Origin: Catenuloplanes indicus
GTDB lineage: Bacteria; Actinomycetota; Actinomycetes; Mycobacteriales; Micromonosporaceae
Assembly: GCF_030813715.1 (NCBI RefSeq)
Contig: NZ_JAUSUZ010000001.1
Location: 7,564,001 to 7,628,000, forward strand
Reading direction: 5' to 3'
DNA: 64,000 nt
Shown here: piece by piece, positions 26,892 through 36,225 of the stretch
Layout: each line of letters starts with the position of its first letter
How positions within the stretch are numbered: position 1 is the stretch's first letter
Translations under genes and position numbers: made by a program
Notes under the pieces: generated by a model
Databases searched by the model: none
What the model was told of the DNA's origin: nothing
The model's input: the letters and a program-made list of their open reading frames with translations, nothing else

Positions 26892-27371
26892 TCAGCCGCG
26901 GTCCCGGCGGGCCAGGGAGGCCCATTCACCGAACCGCGGGACCGGCTCCCAGTGCGCGGCGACGTCCGCCTCCCACCGGTCCTCGGTGACGTGCTCCGGC
27001 GCGTCGTCGTCCGTGACGATCCGGCGTACCTGGCCGTCCTCGCGGAAGCGCCGCTCGCAGACGCGGACGGCGCTGTCGTTGCCGCCGTAGTCCCACTCGG
27101 TCACGGAGTGCAGGAACAGCCGGTCGCCGATCCGCCGGAACTCGTACAGCAGCGTCTGCCGCCCCCGGTCGTCGAGGAACCAGACACCGGCGTGGTCCTG
27201 CCGCCAGGCGATCTCGAGGACCGCGGCCGGCCGGTCCGGGCCGGGCAGCGCTACCGCGTAGTGGTCGCCGCGCGCGTCCCGGGCGGCGGCCGCCGAGGCG
27301 GAGATCGGATAGACCGGCTCGTGCCGCCGGAAGTTCCACTTCCGCCCGTAGACCGTCACGCGCCGAATCAT
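26892..27371 (-). CDS. Hypothetical protein, basic/aromatic beta-rich
   Basis: This 159-residue protein starts MIRRVTVYGRKWNFRRHEPV. It has alternating charged and aromatic strands (WRQDHAGVWFLDDRGRQTLLY, FRRIGDRLFLHSVTEW) and no signal peptide or membrane helix. I do not recognise the family. The beta-rich pattern with paired Trp and Tyr suggests a small barrel or lipocalin-like fold, which is only an impression. The ATG at 27371 is the most upstream methionine in a plausible context. Confidence 0.55.
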   Translation of the reverse strand: MIRRVTVYGRKWNFRRHEPVYPISASAAAARDARGDHYAVALPGPDRPAAVLEIAWRQDHAGVWFLDDRGRQTLLYEFRRIGDRLFLHSVTEWDYGGNDSAVRVCERRFREDGQVRRIVTDDDAPEHVTEDRWEADVAAHWEPVPRFGEWASLARRDRG

Positions 27372-27398
27372 GCCGGAGTCCAGCGGGTGGGAAGACCG

Positions 27399-27432
27399 AG
27401 GCCCCGGCGGCACATCGGTGCCGCCGGGGCCT
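27399..27432. terminator. 15-bp stem hairpin after phytase-like gene
   Basis: AGGCCCCGGCGGCAC (27399-27413) pairs perfectly with GTGCCGCCGGGGCCT (27418-27432) across a 4-base loop. It lies 20 bp beyond the stop of the minus-strand gene at 27452 and upstream of the next minus-strand gene. Confidence 0.7.
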
Positions 27433-27451
27433 ACCCCTCGGAGGTGAAGCG

Positions 27452-28675
27452 TCAGCGCTGCGCGAGGACGCGCTTGTCCGCGTCCAGCGCGCGCGGCAGG
27501 CGGACGGTGATGAACTCGTTGTTGTCGGCGACGCCCGCGGCGCGGCCGGCCGAGCCCGGGAAGTTGTTGTCGTTCAGCACGCCGATCGTCTGGTCGTCCA
27601 GGATGATCACGTCCTCGATCGTCTGGAACGGGAACGTGAACGTGGTGCCGAAACCGGCGATCCGCTTCGGGTTCGCCACGTTCATCAGGTCCACCAGCAG
27701 CGTCTTGTCCATCACGCCGTCGCGGTCGCGGTCCCGCTTGTCGGCCAGGTAGATCTTCTTGACCACCGCGGTGGCACCCTGGCCGCCGTCGCGCTCGATC
27801 ACCAGGAAGCGGTTCGCGTCGACCGAGATCGCGTCGCCGATGGCCAGGTTCGCGGCGTCCAGCCGGTAGGTGAGACGCTTCCCGGTGTACGCGCCGGCGC
27901 GGACGTCGAACTCGTTGAAGCGCAGCGTGGCCGCCGGGTCACCGGTGACCGTGCCCTCCAGCAGCGAGTAGAGGTACCGCCCGTCGGGCGACTTGGCCAG
28001 CCCTTCGAAGCCCTTGCTGGAGCCGAGGTTCGCCGTGGCGCCGGTGCGTGCCGCGGTCTCCGGCGCGACCACGCCGGGCAGCGGGACCGGGGCGGAGAGC
28101 AGCTTGCCGGTACGGTCGACGTGCAGCAGATACGGCCCGAACTCCTCGCCGATCCAGTAGCCGCCGTCCGCGTCCCGCGTGATCGACTCCACGTCGAAGT
28201 CCGCGCCGGTCAGCACCCGGTCGTCCCGGGCCAGGTCCCAGGCGACGTGCCGGTCCGGGTCGGTCAGGTTGATGCCGCCCAGCACGTCCACCCGGTGCGT
28301 GCCGAAGACCGGCGCGATCCGCTGGATGCGCAGCAGGAAGTCGGCGCTGTTCGCCTGGGTGCCGAAGCCGTTGTCGGACAGCACGTCGAAGGTGCCGTCC
28401 GCGTTGCGCAGCACACCGGAGAAGCCCTGCACCGGCTGGTCCGCCCAGGGCGCCGCGATGCCGTTGACCGGCGCGGTGCCGAGCGCCGCACCGGACGGCT
28501 CGCTGCCCGGCACGAACGTCAGCGCCGGCAGCGACGCCCATCCGGTGAGCGTCGGCGCCTTCACCCGGTCACCGTGCGCCTGGGTCGGCGCCCCCGCGAG
28601 AGCCAGCGTCAGGGCGAGTACGCCGGCCCCGGCGACCGCGCGCACGGCGTACCCGTTGATCGTGATCTTTCCCAT
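27452..28675 (-). CDS. Secreted phytase-like/esterase-like protein, copy 1
   Basis: This 407-residue protein has a signal peptide ending near PTQAHG. It is an 'esterase-like activity of phytase' (PF13449-type) beta-propeller with QGFSGVLRNADGTFDVLSDN, GGYWIGEEFGPYLLHVD, SKGFEGLAKSPDGRYLYSLLEG, FLVIERDGGQG and a Ca-loop-like DRDRDGVMDKT. Members are exported phosphoesterase-like proteins of uncertain substrate, often linked to phosphate acquisition. It forms a tandem pair with the next gene upstream (28826-30037), same orientation, 150 bp apart, with a hairpin after its stop. Confidence 0.82.
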   Translation of the reverse strand: MGKITINGYAVRAVAGAGVLALTLALAGAPTQAHGDRVKAPTLTGWASLPALTFVPGSEPSGAALGTAPVNGIAAPWADQPVQGFSGVLRNADGTFDVLSDNGFGTQANSADFLLRIQRIAPVFGTHRVDVLGGINLTDPDRHVAWDLARDDRVLTGADFDVESITRDADGGYWIGEEFGPYLLHVDRTGKLLSAPVPLPGVVAPETAARTGATANLGSSKGFEGLAKSPDGRYLYSLLEGTVTGDPAATLRFNEFDVRAGAYTGKRLTYRLDAANLAIGDAISVDANRFLVIERDGGQGATAVVKKIYLADKRDRDRDGVMDKTLLVDLMNVANPKRIAGFGTTFTFPFQTIEDVIILDDQTIGVLNDNNFPGSAGRAAGVADNNEFITVRLPRALDADKRVLAQR

Positions 28676-28825
28676 GGTGGCTCAACGTAGGCGCCGCCGG
28701 TGAATGACGGCCGACTTCCCGGTGACCGCCACCGGGCACCCACCGGTCGCCTCGCATTCCGGCCGGCCCGGGAGGCGCAGTGCGCGGTCACTCCTCGGGG
28801 GCGAGGCGGCGCCCGGTACCCCGCG

Positions 28826-30037
28826 CTACCGGACGCGCGGGTCCGCCTCCAGAGACTTCGGCAGGCGGATCGTGATGAACTCGCTGTAGTCGGCCACGCC
28901 GTGGTAGCGGCCGGCCGAGCCGGGGAAGTTGTTGTCGTTCAGCACCGCGATGGTCAGGTCGTCCAGGACGATCAGGCCCTCCGGCTGCAGGGGGAACGTG
29001 AACGTGGTGCGGAATCCGGCGATCTGCTCCGGGTTCGCGAGGTTCAGCAGGTTGGTGACCACGGTCTTGTCCATCGCGCCGTCGCGGTTGCGGTCGCGGC
29101 GGTCCGCGACGTAGACCCGCTTGGTCTCCGCGTGCTCGCCCAGGAAACCGTCGTGCTCGATCACCAGGAACCGGTCCGTGTCCAGCGTGACCACGTCGCT
29201 GACCACGGTGCCGGGGCGGTCCAGCCGGTACGTCCAGCGCTTGCCGGTGTACCCGCCGGTGCGCGTGTCGAACTCACTGAACCGCAGGTCGCGTGCGCCG
29301 TCACCGGCGACCGGGCCCTCCAGCAGCGGGTAGAGGAAGCGGCCGTCCGGCGACGTGGCCAGCCCTTCGATGCCCTTGCTGGGGTCCAGGTTGGCCTTCA
29401 CGCCGGCGCGGTCCGCGGACTCCGGCGCGGTGACGCCGGGCATCGGGACCGGCGGCGCGAGCAGCCGGCCGGCCGCGTCGACGTGCAGCAGGTACGGACC
29501 GAACTCGTCACCGATCCAGTAGCCGCCGGCGGAGTCGCGCGCGATCGACTCCGGGTCGAAGTCGGCGCCGGTCAGCGCCCGGTCCGCGCGGGTCAGCTCC
29601 CACGGCACGTGCCCGTCCGGGTCGGTCAGGTAGAAGCCGCCGACCACGTCGATCGTGCCGGTGCCGGCGTCCGGTGCGATCCGGTGGACGCGCAGCAGGA
29701 AGTCGGCGCTGTTCGCGGTCGTGCCGTACCCGTTGTCGGACAGCACGTCGTAGGTACCGTCCTTGTTGTGCAGCCCGCCGGAGAAGCCCTGCACCGGTTG
29801 ATGCGGGAACGGTACGGGTATCCCGTGCACCGGCGTGCCGCCGAGCGCGCGGCCGGACGCCCGGCTGCCGGCCACATAGGTCTCCGGCGGGAGTGCGGCC
29901 CAGCCGGTGAGTGTGGGCGTGGTCACATATGTCTCGTCCGCCTGGGCGGGCGTACCGGCGAACGCGAGAGCCATGGCGGCCGCACCGGCGCCGATGATCC
30001 CCTGAACTGCGTACCGGTAAATGTTGATCAAGTTCAT
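28826..30037 (-). CDS. Secreted phytase-like/esterase-like protein, copy 2
   Basis: This 403-residue tandem paralogue of the previous gene has the same order of motifs: VQGFSGGLHNKDGTYDVLSD, GGYWIGDEFGPYLLHVD, SKGIEGLATSPDGRFLYPLL, FLVIEHDGFLG and the putative Ca loop DRNRDGAMDKT. The signal peptide ends near PAQADE. Both copies end with a LNDNNFPGSAGR...EFITIRLP segment. Divergence throughout suggests an old duplication with possibly different specificity. It is divergent from the P450 gene at 30145. Confidence 0.82.
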   Translation of the reverse strand: MNLINIYRYAVQGIIGAGAAAMALAFAGTPAQADETYVTTPTLTGWAALPPETYVAGSRASGRALGGTPVHGIPVPFPHQPVQGFSGGLHNKDGTYDVLSDNGYGTTANSADFLLRVHRIAPDAGTGTIDVVGGFYLTDPDGHVPWELTRADRALTGADFDPESIARDSAGGYWIGDEFGPYLLHVDAAGRLLAPPVPMPGVTAPESADRAGVKANLDPSKGIEGLATSPDGRFLYPLLEGPVAGDGARDLRFSEFDTRTGGYTGKRWTYRLDRPGTVVSDVVTLDTDRFLVIEHDGFLGEHAETKRVYVADRRDRNRDGAMDKTVVTNLLNLANPEQIAGFRTTFTFPLQPEGLIVLDDLTIAVLNDNNFPGSAGRYHGVADYSEFITIRLPKSLEADPRVR

Positions 30038-30144
30038 GGTCGCTCAGAGTAAGGGTCGAAGGTATATGGCGCGCGTCATTGTGGTGGCCTTCACCAGGCA
30101 TGATAGGTCGAGGTCGCTGGTCTAATGAGGAGGTTCGGGGGCTC

Positions 30145-31323
30145 ATGGATTACCAGAGCGCATTGGCGTCACTGTTCCTGCCCGAGGGACGTAACGATCC
30201 GTACCCGGCTTACGACGTGCTGCGCGCGCACGCGCCCGTTTTCATGGCCGATGGGCGCTGGTGGGTGACCTCACACACGGTGACCAATCAGGTGCTGCGC
30301 CACCCGGCGATGCGGATCCTGGACGCGGCCGACTACGACCGGTTCTGGCCGGACTGGCGGCAGAACCGCGGCGTCGCGTCGTTCGTGCTGTCCATGTTGC
30401 AGACGAACCCACCGGACCACTCCCGGGTGCGCCGCGCGGCCGCCGCCACGTTCACCGCCCGGCGGGTCGCCGCGATGCGCGACGTCATCGCGGCGCTGTC
30501 CGAGGAGCTGATCACGGCGATGCCGGCCCGGACCGATTTCATCGGCGCGTTCGCGTACCCGCTGCCGATCTCGGTGATCTGCGCGCTGCTCGGCGTGCCG
30601 GCCGCGGACCGGCCCTGGTTCCGGCAGCGGGTCGCGGACCTCACCGTGGTGCTGGAGCCGATCAGCACGGAGCGCGAGATGCAGCTCGCGGACGTGGCCG
30701 GGCGCGAGGTGGAGGACTACTTCGTCGGCCTGATCGCGGAGCGCCGGCGCGCTCCGCAGGAGGACCTGACCAGCGCGCTCGTCGCGAACGGCGACCTCAC
30801 CGCGGAGGAGCTGCTGGCCAACCTGATCCTGCTGCTGATCGCCGGCTTCGAGACCACCACCAACCTGCTCGGCACCGGTATCAAGATGCTGCTGGACCGC
30901 CCGGAGCACGCGGCCCGGCTGCGCGCCGACCCGGGCCTCGCGCCCGCCTACGTCGAGGAGATCCTGCGGTACGACTCACCGGTGCAGATGACGAGCCGGC
31001 TCGCGGCCGAGCCGGTCGAGTTCGGCGGCGTGCGGATCGCCGCCGGCGAGTCGCTCAACATGCTGCTCGGCGCCGCGAACCGCGACCCGGCACGGTACGG
31101 CGACCCACACCGTTTCGACCCGGACCGGGAGAACGTGCAGCCGGTCTCGTTCGGCGGCGGCGCGCACTACTGCCTCGGCGCACCGCTGGCCCGGCTGGAG
31201 GCGCAGGTCGCGCTGCCGATGCTGGTCACCATGCTGCCCGCGCTCGCGCAGGACGGGCCGGAGGTCCGCCGGGACCGGCTGGTGCTGCGGGGCTACTCCG
31301 CGCTGCCGGTCACGATCGGGTGA
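30145..31323 (+). CDS. Cytochrome P450
   Basis: This 392-residue soluble P450 has the I-helix oxygen motif AGFETTTN, the K-helix ExxR in EEILRYDSP, and the heme ligand loop FGGGAHYCLGAPLARLE with Cys about residue 340. It is a bacterial class I-type enzyme needing ferredoxin partners, none of which is encoded nearby. The ATG at 30145 has GAGGAGG (30127-30133) at the upper end of spacing. A macrolide/polyketide-tailoring-like CYP107 relationship is plausible from motif style but not proven. It lies 57 bp before def. Confidence 0.92.
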   Translation: MDYQSALASLFLPEGRNDPYPAYDVLRAHAPVFMADGRWWVTSHTVTNQVLRHPAMRILDAADYDRFWPDWRQNRGVASFVLSMLQTNPPDHSRVRRAAAATFTARRVAAMRDVIAALSEELITAMPARTDFIGAFAYPLPISVICALLGVPAADRPWFRQRVADLTVVLEPISTEREMQLADVAGREVEDYFVGLIAERRRAPQEDLTSALVANGDLTAEELLANLILLLIAGFETTTNLLGTGIKMLLDRPEHAARLRADPGLAPAYVEEILRYDSPVQMTSRLAAEPVEFGGVRIAAGESLNMLLGAANRDPARYGDPHRFDPDRENVQPVSFGGGAHYCLGAPLARLEAQVALPMLVTMLPALAQDGPEVRRDRLVLRGYSALPVTIG

Positions 31324-31379
31324 CTCCGTAGACTGGACTGTCCAACCCGTGGTTTTGCAGTGAGCAAGGAGTGCGCAGC

Positions 31380-31934
31380 GTGACCGTCCAGCCCATCCGA
31401 CTCTTCGGGGATCCGGTGCTGCGCTCACCGGCCGAGGCCGTCGTCGACTTCGACAAAGAGCTGCGCAAGCTCGTCGCGGACCTGACCGAGACGATGCAGG
31501 AGGCGGGCGGCGCCGGGCTGGCCGCGCCGCAGCTGGGCGTGGGCCTGCGGGTCTTCGCGTTCGACGTCGACGACGTGGTCGGCCACCTGGTCAACCCGGT
31601 GCTGGAGTTCCCGGATGAGGAGGAGCAGGACGGCCCCGAGGGCTGCCTGTCCATCCCGGGGCTCTACTACGACACCAAGCGGCGGCTCAACGTGGTGGCC
31701 AAGGGCTTCAACGAGTACGGCGACCCGCTGCAGATCGTCGGCACCGGCCTGATGGCGCGCTGCGTGCAGCACGAGACCGACCACCTGGACGGCGTGCTCT
31801 TCCTGGACAAGCTGGACGCGGAGGCGCGCAAGGCCGCGATGCGGGAGATCCGCCAGGCCGACTGGTACGACCGGGACAGGCCGCCGACCGTGAAGGTCAG
31901 CCCGCACGCGAACCCGTTCGGGCTGGGGCGGTAA
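31380..31934 (+). CDS. def: Peptide deformylase
   Basis: This 184-residue Fe/Zn enzyme removes the N-formyl group from nascent proteins. All three family motifs are present: [16 protein letters not shown] (metal Cys) and QHETDHLDG (two metal His and catalytic Glu). The GTG at 31380 is preferred over the GTG three codons upstream because AAGGAG (31366-31371) is then spaced 8 bases away. It is the first gene of def-fmt-rsmB, with 4 bp to fmt. Confidence 0.96.
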   Translation: MTVQPIRLFGDPVLRSPAEAVVDFDKELRKLVADLTETMQEAGGAGLAAPQLGVGLRVFAFDVDDVVGHLVNPVLEFPDEEEQDGPEGCLSIPGLYYDTKRRLNVVAKGFNEYGDPLQIVGTGLMARCVQHETDHLDGVLFLDKLDAEARKAAMREIRQADWYDRDRPPTVKVSPHANPFGLGR

Positions 31935-31938
31935 CCGG

Positions 31939-32865
31939 ATGCGCATCGTCTTCGCGGGCACGCCCGCCGTCACGCTGCCGGCGCTCGAGGCCCTGCACCG
32001 CTCGGAGCACGAGATCCTGGCCGTGGTCACCCGGCCGGACGCGCCCTCCGGCCGGGGCCGCCGCCTGGTCCGCTCGCCCGCCGCGGCCTGGGCCGACGAG
32101 CACGGCATCGAGGTGCTGACCCCGGCCAGGCCGCGGGAGCCGGAGTTCCTGGAGCGGCTCAAGGCGCTGGCACCCGACTGCGTGCCGGTCGTGGCGTACG
32201 GCGCGCTGGTCCCGCCGGTCGCGCTGGAGATCCCGAAGCACGGCTGGATCAACCTGCACTTCTCGCTGCTGCCCGCGTGGCGCGGCGCTGCGCCGGTGCA
32301 GCACGCGGTGCTGCACGGCGACGAGGTGACCGGCGCCAGCGTGTTCCAGCTGGAGGCCGGCCTGGACACCGGGCCGGTCTTCGGCACGCTGACCGACGAG
32401 ATCCGCCCGGCCGACACCTCCGGTGACCTGCTGGACCGGCTCGCCGAGTCCGGTGCCGGGCTGCTGGTCGCGGTGCTGGACGCGATCGAGGCCGGCACCG
32501 CGCGCGCCGAGCCGCAGCCGGCCGGCGGCGTGTCGCTCGCCCCCAAGATCACCGTGGAGGACGCACAGGTCCGGTGGACCGACCCGGCGTTCGCGGTGGA
32601 CCGGCGGGTCCGGGCGTGCACGCCCGCGCCGGGCGCGTGGACCACGTTCCGCGAGGAGCGGGTGAAGCTCGGGCCGGTGACGCCGGTGCCGGACGGGCCG
32701 CCGCTGGAACCGGGCGATCTGCTGGTCGAGCGCAAGCGGGTGCTGGCCGGGACCGCGACCACGCCGGTCGCGCTGGGTGAGGTGCGCGCGGCCGGCAAGA
32801 AGCCGATGCCGGCCACCGACTGGGCGCGCGGCGTCCGGGTCGAGACGGGGGAGTCCTTCGCATGA
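31939..32865 (+). CDS. fmt: Methionyl-tRNA formyltransferase
   Basis: This 308-residue enzyme formylates initiator Met-tRNA with 10-formyl-THF. It starts [19 protein letters not shown] and has the catalytic-site region [20 protein letters not shown] (Asn, His), then DTGPV and a C-terminal OB-like domain ending MPATDWARG. It is paired with def, which reverses the modification, and its stop overlaps the rsmB start by ATGA. Confidence 0.96.
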   Translation: MRIVFAGTPAVTLPALEALHRSEHEILAVVTRPDAPSGRGRRLVRSPAAAWADEHGIEVLTPARPREPEFLERLKALAPDCVPVVAYGALVPPVALEIPKHGWINLHFSLLPAWRGAAPVQHAVLHGDEVTGASVFQLEAGLDTGPVFGTLTDEIRPADTSGDLLDRLAESGAGLLVAVLDAIEAGTARAEPQPAGGVSLAPKITVEDAQVRWTDPAFAVDRRVRACTPAPGAWTTFREERVKLGPVTPVPDGPPLEPGDLLVERKRVLAGTATTPVALGEVRAAGKKPMPATDWARGVRVETGESFA

Positions 32866-34454
32866 GCAGCCCTGACCCCAGGTCCGGCAATTCCGGTTCG
32901 CAGCCGCGTACCGGCGGTTTCGGATCTTCATATGTGCGGCGGCGTGCCGACGCCGGCGCGACCGAGTCCGGCTCCGGGCACCAGGCGGACCGGCCGCACA
33001 ACGCCGGCCGGCCGCGGCGCTCCGACGGCCCCGGTGACGGCCGGGGCCGGGACCGCGACTCGCACGGCGGCGGCCGGGCTCCACGCGGCGGCCGTCCGCC
33101 GTCCGACCCGGCCCGGCAGGCCGCCTACGAGGCGATCGCGGCCGTGCACCGCGACGACGCGTACGCGAACCTGGTGCTGCCGCAGATCCTGGCGGACATG
33201 CGGCTGTTCGGCCGGGACGCCGCGTTCGCGACCGAGCTGACCTACGGCACGCTGCGCCTGGTCGGCACGCTCGACCTGATCATCAAGGCGGCCGCGGGCC
33301 GCGACGTCGAGCGGATCGACCCGCCGGCCCGGGACGCGATGCGCCTCGGCGCCTACCAGCTGCTGCATACCCGGGTGCCGGCGCACGCCGCGGTCGCCAC
33401 CACGGTCGACCTGGTCCGCTCGGTCGCGCCCGGCGCGGCCGGCTTCGCCAACGCGGTGCTGCGCCAGATCACCACGAAGAACTGGGACGAGTGGATCGCC
33501 GAGGTCGCGCCGTCCCGCGACGAGGACCCGATCGGGAACCTGTCGGTCACGCACGCACACCCGCCGTGGATCGTGCGTGCGTTCGCCGAGTCGCTCGGCG
33601 GCGACATGGCCGAGACCGCCCGCGCGCTCGCCGAGGACAACGAGCGCCCGCCGGTCCACCTGTGCGCCCGCCCCGGTCGCGCGGACGCGGTCACGCTCGC
33701 GGACGAACTCGGCGGTGCGCCCGGCGCGTTCTCGCCGTACGCGGTCTACCTGCCCGGCGGCGCCCCCGGCGACCTGTCCGCGCTGGCCCAGGGCCGCGTC
33801 CACGTCCAGGACGAGGGCTCCCAGCTCGTCGCCACCGCCCTTTCCCAGGCCCCGATCGAGGGTACGGACGCCAGCTGGCTGGACCTGTGCGCCGGACCGG
33901 GCGGCAAGGCCGGTCTGCTCGGCGCGCTCGCGGCCGAGCGGGGCGCCCGCGTCACCGCGGTCGAGGTCGCGGAGCACCGCGCCCGCCTGGTCGCGAACGC
34001 CACCCGCGGTCTGCCGGTCACCACGATCGTCGCGGACGGCCGCACCGCCGGCACCGGTGAGCTGCCGGCCGGCTCGTTCGACCGGGTGCTGGTCGACGCG
34101 CCGTGCACCGGCCTCGGCTCGCTGCGCCGCCGTCCCGAGTCCCGCTGGCGCCGCAAGCCCACCGACCTGCCGCCGCTCACCAGCCTCCAGCGCGAGCTGC
34201 TGGTCGCGGCGCTGAAGGCGGTCCGGCCGGGCGGCGTCGTCGCCTACGTGACCTGCTCCCCGCACGTGGTGGAGACGCAGGTGACGGTCACCGAGGCGGC
34301 CCGCCGGTCCAAACTCCCGGTCGACTTCGTCGACGCCCGCCCGCTGCTGCCCACCGGCATGCCCGGTCTCGGCAGCGGCCCCACCGTCCAGCTCTGGCCG
34401 CACCGCCACGGCACCGACGCGATGTTCCTCGCCATACTCCGCCGTACGGCGTAA
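32862..34454 (+). CDS. rsmB: 16S rRNA m5C methyltransferase RsmB
   Basis: This 530-residue protein has a roughly 75-residue basic disordered N-terminal extension, a NusB-like RNA-binding domain (about 85-215, ending [16 protein letters not shown]), and a Rossmann methyltransferase with the SAM motif [16 protein letters not shown]. Catalytic cysteines lie in [13 protein letters not shown] and [12 protein letters not shown]. It methylates C967 of 16S rRNA (E. coli numbering). It is translationally coupled to fmt. The block usually continues with housekeeping genes, but here it ends at a rearranged junction. Confidence 0.93.
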   Translation: MSSPDPRSGNSGSQPRTGGFGSSYVRRRADAGATESGSGHQADRPHNAGRPRRSDGPGDGRGRDRDSHGGGRAPRGGRPPSDPARQAAYEAIAAVHRDDAYANLVLPQILADMRLFGRDAAFATELTYGTLRLVGTLDLIIKAAAGRDVERIDPPARDAMRLGAYQLLHTRVPAHAAVATTVDLVRSVAPGAAGFANAVLRQITTKNWDEWIAEVAPSRDEDPIGNLSVTHAHPPWIVRAFAESLGGDMAETARALAEDNERPPVHLCARPGRADAVTLADELGGAPGAFSPYAVYLPGGAPGDLSALAQGRVHVQDEGSQLVATALSQAPIEGTDASWLDLCAGPGGKAGLLGALAAERGARVTAVEVAEHRARLVANATRGLPVTTIVADGRTAGTGELPAGSFDRVLVDAPCTGLGSLRRRPESRWRRKPTDLPPLTSLQRELLVAALKAVRPGGVVAYVTCSPHVVETQVTVTEAARRSKLPVDFVDARPLLPTGMPGLGSGPTVQLWPHRHGTDAMFLAILRRTA

Positions 34455-34479
34455 AACCTGATCCTGGGTGGCCGAGGCT

Positions 34480-34517
34480 CCCCTGCCGTTGTACTTATGG
34501 ACGTACAACGGCAGGGG
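34480..34517. promoter_or_regulatory. Palindrome with TGTAC/GTACA core before truncated antitoxin
   Basis: CCCCTGCCGTTGTAC (34480-34494) and GTACAACGGCAGGGG (34503-34517) form a perfect 15-bp inverted repeat with an 8-base centre, 4 bp before the antitoxin ATG. Known YefM-type antitoxins bind palindromes with TGTACA cores, so this is probably the autoregulatory operator. It could also act as the rsmB terminator. Confidence 0.6.
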
Positions 34518-34521
34518 GCTC

Positions 34522-34629
34522 ATGAAAGCGATCGGCGAATCCGACCTGCGCGCCAATCTCGCTGACGTGCTCGACTCCATCGAGAGCGATGCCGAGGACC
34601 TGGTGGTGACGCGGAGCGGTGGTGAACCA
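34522..34629 (+). pseudogene. Phd/YefM-type antitoxin, N-terminal 36 codons only
   Basis: From ATG 34522 the frame reads MKAIGESDLRANLADVLDSI then ESDAEDLVVTRSGGEP, the DNA-binding N-terminal half of a Phd/YefM antitoxin (MK.I..S..RANLA..LD.....D...V.TR.GGEP). After the Pro the sequence switches abruptly to the complement of a beta-lactamase-like gene. The frame runs on as antisense nonsense to a stop at 34815. The toxin-neutralising C-terminus and any toxin gene are missing. The operator and ribosome site (AGGGGG) upstream are intact. Confidence 0.75.
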
Positions 34630-35199
34630 TGGGCGCGCGGAACCGGCGTTCGTCCGGCTCACGTCCAGCTGCGGGATCGGGTGGCCGTGGCCGGCCGTGG
34701 CGGCGCCGATCGCCAGCGCGTGTGCCAGCGGCGGTGCCAGCCGCTCCGCCGGTGTCTCGGACAGGTCGCGGACGCGGTGCCGGACCGCGATCCCGCCCAG
34801 CCCCAGCCGGCGTAGCTCGGCCGCCACCCGGGGCGGCGGGACCAGCGCGAAGAGCGCGTCCGCGGCGGCGCCGTCGCTGATCGCCACGGCCCGGTAGAGC
34901 AGGTCCTCGACCGCGATCGTGGCCGGGTGCCGGAACCTCGTCAGGCCCGGCGGGCCGGGCGCCTCGACCCGGTCCGGCGGCACCGTCACCGGCGTCGCCA
35001 GGTCCAGTTCGCCGCGCGCGGCCGCCTCCAGCACCGCGACCGCGAGCGGCACCTTGACCAGCGACGCGGCCGGGAACACCGCGTCCGGGTCGATGCCGAG
35101 CTCCTCGCCGGTGCGCAGGTCACGGACCAGGAAGCCGCCGCGCAGCCCGGCGTCGTCCAGCACCGCGCGCGCCTGGCGGAACACCCGGGCGGTGCTCAC
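34630..35199 (-). pseudogene. Class A beta-lactamase-like serine hydrolase lacking 3' end
   Basis: The reading frame has no signal peptide and shows the SxxK active site AASLVKVPLAVAVL, an SDG in place of SDN (AISDGAAADALF) and a C-terminal LDVSRTNAGSAR that should precede the second half of the domain. At 34629/34630 it joins antisense antitoxin sequence and reads through to a stop at 34495, so the KTG motif and last strands are gone. The start is probably GTG 35199 (VSTARVFRQ), with ATG 35247 an alternative. Loss of KTG should abolish activity. Confidence 0.75.
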
Positions 35200-35283
35200 G
35201 GCGGGGTTCCGCGTCGCAGCGGGACGATTCGGCGCACGACGAGGCATCGTGCCACACCGCGGGTCGCGGCACCGCACCGCTGA

Positions 35284-36112
35284 TCACGTCCCCAGGCAAC
35301 GCCCCACCGGCACGTGCAGGAGCGTGCGGAGCAGCGTCAGCTCCGCGCGCGGGCCGGCCGTCACGTCGTAGCCGCGCGCCACGTCGAGGTCGGCCGCGGG
35401 CGCCCAGCACAGGCCCAGGTCCGTGGCCTGCGCGGCGGAGCAGAGCAGCAGGTCCGCGCCGGTCAGCACCTCCGCGGCCGCCTCCACCAGCGAACCGGCC
35501 GGCACGATCTGCGCCGGGCGCAGGCCGGTCGCGGCACCGGTCCGGATCACCCGGTCGCGTACGTGCGGGACGTCGTCCTCCGGCTGGATCCAGAGCCTCC
35601 GTCCCGTACCCGCGGGGTCGGCCTTGGTGGGTCTGAGGTTCTCCACGTGCGTGACCGGTGCGGCGACCGAGGCCAGGCCGAGGGGCACGACCCGTACCCC
35701 GGCATCCGGCGGTACGGCGATCAGCGCGGCGCCGTCCACCGGCCCGTTCGTGGACAGGTCCAGGTGCAGGTCGCGCGCGGGCCGCCGCGACCAGCCGGGC
35801 CAGCGCGGCCGGCGGGCAGATCGCGGGCACGGCCAGCCGGAACGGGCGGCTGCGGGCGCGCTCCGCGTCGTGCTCCAGCGTGTCGGCGAGCCGGACCAGG
35901 CGCTGCGCGGCCGGCAGCAGCCCGGCGCCGAACGGGGTGAGCGTGACCGTGCGCGACGACCGGTCCAGCAGCGCACCGCCGAGGTGCTCCTCCAGCGCGG
36001 AGACGCGCCGCGACGCGACCGACTGCGGGACGTGCAGCGCGGCCGCGCCGACCGTGAAGCTGCCGTGCCGGGCCACGGCCACGAACGCGCGACTGGCCGC
36101 GACAAGGTCCAT
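35284..36112 (-). pseudogene. LysR-family regulator with internal frameshift
   Basis: From ATG 36112 the frame encodes a LysR HTH (MDLVAASRAFVAVARHGSF, SVASRRVSALEEHLGGALLD) and linker up to LARLVAAAR. The effector domain then continues in another frame (RDLHLDLSTNGPVDG through LRTLLHVPVGRCLGT, stop 35284). The switch is near 35770-35782 in a GCG/CGC-rich run and equals one extra base or two missing bases. The normal product would be about 275 residues. It may be a genuine loss-of-function or a sequencing error in GC-rich DNA. It is divergent from the class A beta-lactamase, an AmpR-like arrangement. Confidence 0.8.
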
Positions 36113-36123
36113 GACCGGCAACT

Positions 36124-36138
36124 ATGCCAGATCGGCAT
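36124..36138. promoter_or_regulatory. LysR box (T-N11-A) between lysR and beta-lactamase
   Basis: ATGCCAGATCGGCAT is a perfect 5-bp inverted repeat around AGATC and contains the T-N11-A signature of LysR binding sites. It lies 11 bp upstream of the lysR ATG and about 90 bp upstream of the beta-lactamase start. Confidence 0.65.
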
Positions 36139-36225
36139 GAGACACCCTGGTTCCGTCTTGGACAGCATGAAGTCGTTCTGTCAGGGTCGAGCTGTCCGTT
36201 TCGTACCCACTCCAGGGGTGTGCTC

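Noticed and set aside
34495-35277. Complete 260-residue beta-lactamase gene
   Set aside because: The last 45 residues are the reverse complement of an antitoxin gene and the KTG motif is absent, so it is a truncated chimera.
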